Shown: piece after piece, positions 54,167-62,169 of the stretch | Position numbering within the stretch: position 1 is the stretch's first letter | How the letters are laid out: each line of letters opens with the position of its first letter | Source: HXMU1420-13 sp965249965 | GTDB taxonomy: Bacteria; Bacteroidota; Rhodothermia; Balneolales; Balneolaceae | Assembly: GCA_965249965.1 (NCBI GenBank) | Contig: OZ252262.1 | Coordinates: 2,108,001 to 2,172,000, forward strand | DNA: 64,000 nucleotides | Direction: 5' to 3' | Translations under genes and position numbers: made by a program | Notes under the pieces: model-generated | What the model was told of the DNA's origin: nothing | Database searches by the model: none | What the model saw: the letters and a program-made list of their open reading frames with translations, nothing else

Positions 54167-54182
54167 TTGTAAGCGGTTACAA
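54167..54182. promoter_or_regulatory. LacI-family-type operator before susC
   Basis: TTGTAAGCGGTTACAA has 6-bp inverted arms and a central CG, matching the general LacI/CcpA-type pattern TGnAAnCGnTnnCA. It lies 54 bases before the susC start. It is the only such site found in the window. Confidence 0.55.
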
Positions 54183-54235
54183 CTATAGTTTACCCTGCCC
54201 AATCTCAAACTAACCATTAAATAAAATCTTAAGTT

Positions 54236-57200
54236 ATGCTCAAAAATTGGATACAGTCCAACTTGCTGGCGAAGATTACTAAGTCTGCGATATGCTTACT
54301 ACTGGGTGCTTTCCTTGTAGTACTAGTTGCAGACACAAGTTCAGCACAATCACGACGTACTATTACTGGTACGGTTACTGACGCCGCTGACGGTATCGGT
54401 ATTCCAGCAGTAAATATTGTTGTACAAGGTACTTTGATTGGTACTTCAACAAATGTAGATGGAACATACTCACTTAATGTACCTACTGACGCAGAAACTC
54501 TTGTTTTCTCCTCTATCGGTTATGTAACAGTTGCTGTTCAAATTGATGGAAGAAGTACCATCGATATTGAAATGTCTCAAGACGTACAATTTCTCGACGA
54601 CGTAGTTGTTGTTGGTTATGGTTCGCAAGATGAGAAAGAAATTACTTCTTCAGTTGCCACAATCAGTGAAGCTGAATTTAACCAAGGAAATGTGAATGAA
54701 CCTGCTCAATTATTGCAAGGTAAAGTTCCAGGTTTAAGTATCTACAACAAAGGTGGAGATCCAAACTCAACTCCAACTATTCGACTCCGTGGAATTTCAA
54801 CTGTTGGTGCGAACACTGAGCCATTAGTAGTTATTGATGGTGTTATTGGTGCTTCTCTGGATAATGTAGATCCTGCTGATATTGAGTCTATTAACGTATT
54901 GAAAGATGGTTCTGCTGCTGCAATTTATGGTACGCGTGGATCTTCTGGTGTAATTCTTGTTACTACAAAGAAAGGGATCAGAGCTACTTCTGAAACAGCT
55001 GGTGCAGATAATACACAAATCGATTATAGTGGTTATGTAGCTATCGATGCTGTTGAGAATTCAGTTGACATAATGAGCCCAAGCGAATATATAAATGCAG
55101 GCGGTAACGATTTAGGAAGCCGTACAGATTGGGTGGACCTAGTTACAAGAACTGGTGTTTCTCAGGTTCATAACGTATCTATTTCTGGTGGATCTGTAAA
55201 TACCACGTATCGTATTTCTACAAACGTTCGTGATATTAACGGTGTTCTTGACGAATCAGGATTCGATCAAATTAACGCTAGAGCGAATATCAATCACACT
55301 GCATTAGACGGAAAGTTAAACCTTAACTTGAACGCTTCATCTACAAAGAGAGAACAAACTTTCTCATTCAATGAAGCACTTCGATATGCAGTTCTTTACA
55401 ATCCAACTGCTCCTGTTCGTTTCGATAATGGCCAATATTTCCAGGCTATCTTGTTTGATAACTTCAATCCAGTTGCAATTATCGATCAAAACATCAACGA
55501 AGGGGAAAGAAAAGACATTAACTTCAATATTCAGGCTGATTACGCCTTTAATGACAATATTTCTGTTAATGCTAATTATGGTCAGCAATTCAATTCATTC
55601 TCAAATGGTGAATTCTACCCAAGTACATCATTCTTCAGAGGATTAAATGCGAACGGTTTAGGTCGTCGTTTCTTTGAAGACCGTCAGTTTACCTTATTTG
55701 AAACTTATGCTTCTTACCGAAATACATTCGATAAGATCAATCTGGCATTTACCGGTGGATATTCTTTCCAGGAAGAATTCTTTGAAAATGTGCTACTTCA
55801 ATTAGGTAACCTACCTTCTGATGAACTAGGATATTATGGTATTGATTTATCAGGTGACCCTCGTATCAACGGTTTAGGTAGTACTGATATTCAAACGTTT
55901 GGTTCTCCGGATGAACGTGTTCTAGCTTATTTTGGAAGACTTAATTTAACATTTGATGATGCACTATTCTTCAATGCATCTTTAAGACAAGAAGGTTCTA
56001 CTAAGCTTGGTGACGATAATCAATGGGGACTTTTCCCTGCACTTGGTTTAGGTGCTGATCTATTAAGCTATGTTGACATCTCAGCTCTTAATCAATTGAA
56101 ATTACGTGTTGGTTATGGTGTAACAGGTGCATTACCTGGTCCATCAGGTTTATCTCAAGCACAGTATGCGTATGACTTTAACAGTCAAACGATCACAGCT
56201 TCTAACGAGCCAAACCCTGATTTGAAATGGGAAGAGAAAGCAGAGTTGAACTTAGGTATTGATTTTGCGCTTCTTGATGACCGTTTAAGCGGTTCTATTG
56301 ATGTGTACAACAGAACAATCAGTGATTTCATCCTTGAAGTTGACATTCCTGCTGCTGAGTCTGTAACTGGTGCAACCACTCAATATCAAAACGTAGGTGA
56401 GTTGAAAACTAATGGTATGGAATTATCATTGAGCTACGATGCAATTGTAGAAAATGACATGACATGGACTACCGGATTAGTATTTAGTACCTACAACACT
56501 ACGCTCGAAGAGTTCACAATTGATGAGCAGATGAGAGCAAACTTAGGTGCTCCTGGTCAAAACTCTACCGATATGATTCGTGTAGCAGTAGGTGAGGAAA
56601 TTGGCCAAATTTGGGGCCCAGTATTTGAAAGTGTTGATGCAAATGGCGCACCTGTAATGGCCGACTTAAACGGCGATGGTGTTGTTAAATCAGAGCAAGG
56701 TGATGCTTTAGCCGATGATGGTGACTTCAAGCAATTAGGAAGCGGTATTCCTGATTTTGAATTAGGCTGGACAAATTCATTCACTTATCAGAATTGGGAT
56801 GTTAATGCATTCTTCCGTGGAGCATTTGGTCACAGTTTGGTGAATACTTTCCGTGCCTTTTACGAGCCAATCGATCCGGGTGCAATCAACTCTTATAACC
56901 GTGTTAAAAGCGATAAAGCTGTCGACGGGTTAACGGTATCTCAGTTCAGCTCTCTTTATGTAGAGAAAGCTGACTTCGTTAGATTAGATAACCTAACTCT
57001 GGGGTACAATTTCGATGTAAGTGAAAGTGCTTCATTCCGAAGACTACGCGCTTATTTCAGCATCCAGAATGCATTCACAATTACTAATTATTCAGGTATC
57101 GATCCTGATCCAGTACTTCAAGATTTTGGTACTGTAGACAATGGTAATAGACCAAGTTCAACTCCTGATGTATTAGCACCAGGTATAGACAGACGTTACA

Positions 57201-57250
57201 ACTATTTTACCGCACGTACCTTTACGTTTGGTGTAAATATTGGATTCTAA
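54236..57250 (+). CDS. SusC/RagA-type TonB-linked outer-membrane protein
   Basis: 1004 aa. Signal peptide (TSSAQ), a CarboxypepD_reg-like domain (about 40-115; ITGTVTDAADGIGIPAVNIVVQGT), a plug with the hallmarks DDVVVVGYGSQ and GSAAAIYGTRGSSGVILVTTKKG, then a 22-strand-type barrel ending in FGVNIGF with terminal Phe. It imports glycans across the outer membrane with SusD at 57270. Preceded by a LacI-type operator. The substrate is not given by the sequence; it is separate from the beta-1,3-glucan run. Confidence 0.93.
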   Translation: MLKNWIQSNLLAKITKSAICLLLGAFLVVLVADTSSAQSRRTITGTVTDAADGIGIPAVNIVVQGTLIGTSTNVDGTYSLNVPTDAETLVFSSIGYVTVAVQIDGRSTIDIEMSQDVQFLDDVVVVGYGSQDEKEITSSVATISEAEFNQGNVNEPAQLLQGKVPGLSIYNKGGDPNSTPTIRLRGISTVGANTEPLVVIDGVIGASLDNVDPADIESINVLKDGSAAAIYGTRGSSGVILVTTKKGIRATSETAGADNTQIDYSGYVAIDAVENSVDIMSPSEYINAGGNDLGSRTDWVDLVTRTGVSQVHNVSISGGSVNTTYRISTNVRDINGVLDESGFDQINARANINHTALDGKLNLNLNASSTKREQTFSFNEALRYAVLYNPTAPVRFDNGQYFQAILFDNFNPVAIIDQNINEGERKDINFNIQADYAFNDNISVNANYGQQFNSFSNGEFYPSTSFFRGLNANGLGRRFFEDRQFTLFETYASYRNTFDKINLAFTGGYSFQEEFFENVLLQLGNLPSDELGYYGIDLSGDPRINGLGSTDIQTFGSPDERVLAYFGRLNLTFDDALFFNASLRQEGSTKLGDDNQWGLFPALGLGADLLSYVDISALNQLKLRVGYGVTGALPGPSGLSQAQYAYDFNSQTITASNEPNPDLKWEEKAELNLGIDFALLDDRLSGSIDVYNRTISDFILEVDIPAAESVTGATTQYQNVGELKTNGMELSLSYDAIVENDMTWTTGLVFSTYNTTLEEFTIDEQMRANLGAPGQNSTDMIRVAVGEEIGQIWGPVFESVDANGAPVMADLNGDGVVKSEQGDALADDGDFKQLGSGIPDFELGWTNSFTYQNWDVNAFFRGAFGHSLVNTFRAFYEPIDPGAINSYNRVKSDKAVDGLTVSQFSSLYVEKADFVRLDNLTLGYNFDVSESASFRRLRAYFSIQNAFTITNYSGIDPDPVLQDFGTVDNGNRPSSTPDVLAPGIDRRYNYFTARTFTFGVNIGF

Positions 57251-57269
57251 TTTTAAAACAACTATTCAT

Positions 57270-58826
57270 ATGAAATTTCTAAACCGAATATTATTAGTAG
57301 TTCTTACACTTTTTGTAGGATACGCTTGTTCAGATTTGGATGAATCACTTCGAGGCGACTTCGTAGAAGAAGACTTAGATGTGAACAATCCGGGTTTGGG
57401 TGCTACCACTAATGTGAATGGTACTATTCCTAATGATGGATTGAGCTCTGCTTATTCTGCTTTATTAAATGGTACCGCAAACCATGGTAGTTATTTCTCA
57501 ATTACCCAAATCTCAACTGATGAAACCGTTATTACCCAAAAAGGTGGTGACTGGTTTGATGGTGGTATCTGGCTAAACATGCACCGTCATGACTTCCGTC
57601 CAACCAATCCTGGTTTAAATGGGGCTTGGACTGCTGCCTATGGTGGAATTCAGGAAAGTAATACATTACTTGCTAGTGGAAATCTAAATGCAAATCAAAC
57701 AGCACAAATTCGTGTACTGAGAGCATATTTCTATTGGAGATTGATGGATACATTCGGCCGGGTAAAAATTGTAACTACACCTGGTGGCGATGCTCCACAA
57801 GTAGATCGTCCGGATGTGTATGCATTCGTAATCAGCGAGATTACTGCTGCATTACCTGACTTAGGACCAAGCAATGGCTACTCTCGTCTGAATGAACTAT
57901 CTGCTCAGGCAATGCTAGCTAAGCTATATCTAAACGCTGAAGTTTATACTCGCCCATATCCGTACACACCTGGTACAGGTACACCGGCTTGGGATGATGC
58001 AATTGCTGCAGCAGATGTTGTAATCAACTCTGGTACGTACAATTTGGACACAGACTTTGCATCAGTATTCGCTCCGGACAACGTTGACAATATCGAGCAT
58101 ATTTTTATTGCTCCTTATGATGAGGTTACCGGTAGTGGTATGAACTTTGCTCAAATGACCTTGCACTATCCATCTCAGCTGACTTTCAATCTACAGGAGC
58201 AGCCTTGGAATGGATATTCAACATTAGAAGATTTCTACAACTCTTTTGATGCAACTGATGACCGACGTGATGCTAGTTTCATCGCAGGTGCACAAACTGA
58301 TCTTCAGGGTAATCCAATTCTTGATGTGGCTTTTGATCAGGCTGATCCTGATGGAGCGCCAATCAATTATACTCCTGCTATTAACGAGCTAGCTCCAAAT
58401 GGCTCTCGCCAGGCAGGTGCAAGAATGGGTAAATTCTCATTCAAGATTGGCCAGGGTAATGAAATGGATAACGATTACACAATCCTTCGTTATGCTGATG
58501 TTCTAATGGCAAAAGCTGAAGCTGTTGCTCGCCGTGATGGAAACTGGAGCAATGCTACTACACTTGGCTTAGTTAATCAATTAAGAACTCGTGCTGGTGT
58601 TAGCACTTACGCTTCTCTTACCGAAGATGAATTCTTAGCAGAGCTTGGACGTGAATTCTTCCAGGAGTCTAAGCGAAGAATGGATCTTATCCGATTTGAA
58701 GCTTGGGGCGATTCTTGGTGGGAAAAATCAGGTCATAGCGATTCTTATAAGAACGTAATGCCGATCCCATTAGATCAGATCAATGCAACTACAGATGGTT
58801 CGTTAACTCAGCATGCTGATTACTAA
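57270..58826 (+). CDS. SusD/RagB-type glycan-binding lipoprotein
   Basis: 518 aa, lipoprotein signal ending in GYACSD. SusD fold features: TPR-like helices (LNANQTAQIRVLRAYFYWRLMDTFGRV), WTAAYGGIQESN, and the C-terminal DYTILRYADVLMAKAEAVARRDG followed by LGREFFQESKRRMDLIRF. ATG 57270 starts the lipoprotein signal; an earlier ATG would add 10 residues overlapping susC. It lies 19 nt after susC and is followed by a terminator. It is the lid and binding partner of the SusC channel. Confidence 0.93.
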   Translation: MKFLNRILLVVLTLFVGYACSDLDESLRGDFVEEDLDVNNPGLGATTNVNGTIPNDGLSSAYSALLNGTANHGSYFSITQISTDETVITQKGGDWFDGGIWLNMHRHDFRPTNPGLNGAWTAAYGGIQESNTLLASGNLNANQTAQIRVLRAYFYWRLMDTFGRVKIVTTPGGDAPQVDRPDVYAFVISEITAALPDLGPSNGYSRLNELSAQAMLAKLYLNAEVYTRPYPYTPGTGTPAWDDAIAAADVVINSGTYNLDTDFASVFAPDNVDNIEHIFIAPYDEVTGSGMNFAQMTLHYPSQLTFNLQEQPWNGYSTLEDFYNSFDATDDRRDASFIAGAQTDLQGNPILDVAFDQADPDGAPINYTPAINELAPNGSRQAGARMGKFSFKIGQGNEMDNDYTILRYADVLMAKAEAVARRDGNWSNATTLGLVNQLRTRAGVSTYASLTEDEFLAELGREFFQESKRRMDLIRFEAWGDSWWEKSGHSDSYKNVMPIPLDQINATTDGSLTQHADY

Positions 58827-58850
58827 TCTTAAGTAGTACAACAAATTCAT

Positions 58851-58886
58851 AGGGTTGCTATATTCTGGCAACCCTATTTTTTTATC
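58851..58886 (+). terminator. Intrinsic terminator after susD
   Basis: AGGGTTGC and GCAACCCT pair perfectly with a 9-base loop (58851-58875), followed by A and seven T. It separates the susCD pair from the next gene, though its T-run reaches to 5 bases before that start codon. Confidence 0.9.
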
Positions 58887-58890
58887 ATTT

Positions 58891-61800
58891 ATGCGAGTTT
58901 GGTTTCTACTGCCAATACTTATTTTCGGGACATTAAATTGTACAAGAGATTCTGAAACACTTTTTCAGGAAGTCTCCGAAAATTCAAACATTCTCTTCTC
59001 AAACGATCTTTCATTTACAAAAGATCTAAACCCATACACTTACCGAAATTTTTACAATGGTGGTGGGGTTGCACTCGGTGATATTAACAATGATGGGCTA
59101 ATCGATATATTTTTCATTGGAAATCTTGTCGATAACAAACTATTTCTCAATAAAGGAAATTTCGAGTTTCAAGATATAACTCAGCAAGCAGGAGTAGCAT
59201 CCGAAAATGTCTGGTCAACAGGGGTAAGTTTTGCCGATGTAAACGCAGATGGCTATCTCGATATATATGTTTCAAAATCTGGTACGCCAACCGGTCAGAA
59301 CCGAAACAATGAGCTATTTATAAACAATGGCGATCTCACGTTTTCTGAAAAAGCTGCAGAGTATGGAATTGATGATCTCGGGCTTTCCAATCATTCCGTA
59401 TTTTTCGATTACGATAAGGACGGCGATCTTGATCTTTACCTTTTAAACAATTCATTTTCACCCGTTGGTGGATTTGATATGAAAGATGGGATGCGTGAAA
59501 TACGTGACCCGGAAGGTGGAAATAAATTATATCGAAATGAGGGCAATCGATTTTCTGATGTAAGTGAAGAAGCTGGTATTTATGGGAGTAAAATTGGATT
59601 TGGTCTCGGGGTGAGTATCGGTGATTTAAATAATGATACCTGGCCTGATATTTACGTTTCCAACGATTTTTTCGAACGGGATTATCTATATATAAATAAT
59701 CAGGATGGCACATTCAGCGAAGTAATTGAGACAAATAGTGGATCCATTAGTATGAACTCAATGGGTGCTGATATTGCTGATTTAAATCATGATGGTCTAC
59801 CCGAAGTATTTGTTACTGATATGCTTCCTGAACCTGAAGACCGTTTCAAAACAAAGACTGCGTTTGATACGTGGGATCGATATCAGCAAAAAGTGAGAAC
59901 AGGGTATCACCATCAATACACAAGAAATGCTTTTTTGTTTAACTCCGGTAATGCAGAATTTACAGAACTCGGGCGTTTTCTTGATGTAGAAGCTACAGAC
60001 TGGAGTTGGGCAGCTCTAATTGCTGATTTCGATCTTAATGGAAATAATGATCTTTTTGTCGCAAATGGGATTTATCAGGATCTCACAGATATGGATTATG
60101 TGACCTATTACTCCGATCCGGATAAATTCACTGAAGTAATCCGCGAAAATCGACCAATCGATGAATTATTTCAGGACATTCCATCAGTTCCCATCCCCAA
60201 TTATATATTTGCGGGGCAGGGCAATCTGGAATTTGTAAATAAAGCCGAGGAGTGGGGATTGGCAGAGCCGGGTTTTTCGAACGGTTCGGCCTACGGCGAC
60301 CTGGATAATGATGGCGATCTAGATCTGGTGGTCAACAATGTGAATATGCCGGCTTTTGTATACCGCAATACGGCCGCCGATCGTGGCCTTGGATCCTGGC
60401 TGATGGTAGCCCTGGAAGGCGAGGGAGCCAACACTCAAGCCATTGGAGCCCAGCTAAGCGTATGGGCCGGAGGAAGGCTCTACTGGCGCGAGCAGGTGCT
60501 GCAGCGCGGCTTCCAAAGCACGGTGGATGCGCGCCTGCATGTTGGGCTGGGTCAAGCCACCGCGGTGGATTCCCTGGAAGTGCTCTGGCCGGACGGGCGA
60601 CGCACGCGCCTGGAAGGGGTAGCGGTGAACCAGCTGCTTACCGTTTCCCAGGCCGAAGCTGTTGATGTGCCACTGGTAAATCAGCCCGAAGAAATAACGC
60701 CGCTGCTTGTGGCTACCGATTCTGGGCTGGACTGGCGCCACACCGAGAACGCGTTTGTAGACTTTGACCGCGACCGCCTGGCCTTCCACATGCGCTCGAC
60801 CGAAGGACCGGCCGGGTGCACCTCTTCGGATCAAGGCCTGCTGTATCTGGGTGGGGCGAAAGACCAACCGGGGAGCATCCAGCAAAAAACCAATCAAGGC
60901 TGGGGCGAAGTCTTTGCCACTCACGCTCTGCCCGAGGACACCGACTGCGTGTTCTTCGACGCCGACGGCGATGGTGATGAGGATGTGTATGTGGCTAGTG
61001 GGGGCAACGAATTCAGCACCAGCTCCGAAGGGCTCTTCGACCGCTTGTACGTGCAAGGCGCGCAGGGCTGGGAGGTATCGAGCGGGATACCTGGCGGCTT
61101 CCACGCCAACGGCACGGTGAGCGCGGGCGACTGGGACGCCGACGGGGATGTAGACCTGTTTGTGGGAGAGCGCCTCAAGCCGTTTGCCCTGGGCACGCCG
61201 GTAAGCGGGCGCCTGCTACAAAACGACGGGAGCGGAGGCTTCACCGACCTCACCCAGACGGTGGCGCCGGAGCTACTCAACTCGGGCATGTTTACCGGCT
61301 CAGCCTTTGGGGATGTGGACGGGGATGGCGATCTGGACCTGATTACCGGAGGAGAATGGGCACCGATCCGAATCTTTACCAATCAGCTGCGCGAGTCGGG
61401 CGAGGCTCGCTTCACTGAAACTACAAGTGAGGCCGGGCTGGGACGATCCAACGGCTGGTGGAACGAGGTCATGGTCACCGACTGGGACGGAGACGGCCAT
61501 CTGGACATTATCGGGCTCAATCATGGGCTCAACTCGCGCTTTCGCGCCAGTGCCGATAAACCGGCCAGCTGGTGGGTGGGCGACTTCGATGCGAACGGCT
61601 CCACCGAGCAGATTCTGAGCACCTACAACGGGGCGGAGTCCTACCCGATGGTGCTGCGCCATGATCTGGTGAATCAGTTGCCGGGCCTGAAGCGCAAATA
61701 CCTGAAGTATGCGGCCTACAAGGGGCAGACGATGGAAGATATTTTTACTAAAGAAGAGTTAGGGCGAGGGCGCGAGCTACGAGCATATACGCTGGCGAGC

Positions 61801-62169
61801 ATGGTATTTTGGGGCAACGGCGATGGCACCTATAGTGCGGGGCAGGAGCTGCCGATGGCGGCGCAGCTGGCGCCGATGTATGCTGGGGCGCTGTTTGAGG
61901 TGAGCCCATCGGGCCGCCCGGAGTTGATGCTTGGAGGCAACCTGTATGGGGTGAAGCCGGAAGCCGGGCGCTACGATGCATCGTTTGGGGTGGTGTTAGC
62001 GCTGGGAGCGGATCGAAGCATCCGGGCAATCCCATCGCAGCAGAGTGGGCTGAAAGTAGGTGGGCAGATCCGGGCAATGCTCCCCCTCAACGACATGCAG
62101 TTGCTCATCCTGCGAAATGATGAGAAAGTGATTTTAGTGGAACATAATTTTATTTCTGACTCGAAATGA
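58891..62169 (+). CDS. ASPIC/UnbV and FG-GAP repeat lipoprotein 2 (composition mosaic)
   Basis: 1092 aa, paralogue of 49267 (same lipobox style, GGGVALGDINNDGLIDIFF, VSFADVNADGYLDIYV, ASPIC/UnbV domain near residues 505-590 with RGFQSTVDARLHVGLG). ATG 58891 begins the signal peptide (GTLNCTRD). Bases up to about 60240 have the local AT-rich composition (19 G/C of 60 at 59401-59460); from there to about 62100 the gene is GC-rich (40 of 60 at 60481-60540), then AT-rich again. The reading frame stays intact across both changes. Overlaps the next gene by 4 nt. Confidence 0.88.
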   Translation: MRVWFLLPILIFGTLNCTRDSETLFQEVSENSNILFSNDLSFTKDLNPYTYRNFYNGGGVALGDINNDGLIDIFFIGNLVDNKLFLNKGNFEFQDITQQAGVASENVWSTGVSFADVNADGYLDIYVSKSGTPTGQNRNNELFINNGDLTFSEKAAEYGIDDLGLSNHSVFFDYDKDGDLDLYLLNNSFSPVGGFDMKDGMREIRDPEGGNKLYRNEGNRFSDVSEEAGIYGSKIGFGLGVSIGDLNNDTWPDIYVSNDFFERDYLYINNQDGTFSEVIETNSGSISMNSMGADIADLNHDGLPEVFVTDMLPEPEDRFKTKTAFDTWDRYQQKVRTGYHHQYTRNAFLFNSGNAEFTELGRFLDVEATDWSWAALIADFDLNGNNDLFVANGIYQDLTDMDYVTYYSDPDKFTEVIRENRPIDELFQDIPSVPIPNYIFAGQGNLEFVNKAEEWGLAEPGFSNGSAYGDLDNDGDLDLVVNNVNMPAFVYRNTAADRGLGSWLMVALEGEGANTQAIGAQLSVWAGGRLYWREQVLQRGFQSTVDARLHVGLGQATAVDSLEVLWPDGRRTRLEGVAVNQLLTVSQAEAVDVPLVNQPEEITPLLVATDSGLDWRHTENAFVDFDRDRLAFHMRSTEGPAGCTSSDQGLLYLGGAKDQPGSIQQKTNQGWGEVFATHALPEDTDCVFFDADGDGDEDVYVASGGNEFSTSSEGLFDRLYVQGAQGWEVSSGIPGGFHANGTVSAGDWDADGDVDLFVGERLKPFALGTPVSGRLLQNDGSGGFTDLTQTVAPELLNSGMFTGSAFGDVDGDGDLDLITGGEWAPIRIFTNQLRESGEARFTETTSEAGLGRSNGWWNEVMVTDWDGDGHLDIIGLNHGLNSRFRASADKPASWWVGDFDANGSTEQILSTYNGAESYPMVLRHDLVNQLPGLKRKYLKYAAYKGQTMEDIFTKEELGRGRELRAYTLASMVFWGNGDGTYSAGQELPMAAQLAPMYAGALFEVSPSGRPELMLGGNLYGVKPEAGRYDASFGVVLALGADRSIRAIPSQQSGLKVGGQIRAMLPLNDMQLLILRNDEKVILVEHNFISDSK

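Noticed and set aside
60454..61662. Long open frames on the minus strand and in other plus frames
   Set aside because: They lie wholly within the GC-rich part of the FG-GAP gene, where stop codons are rare in every frame; their composition shows no protein family.
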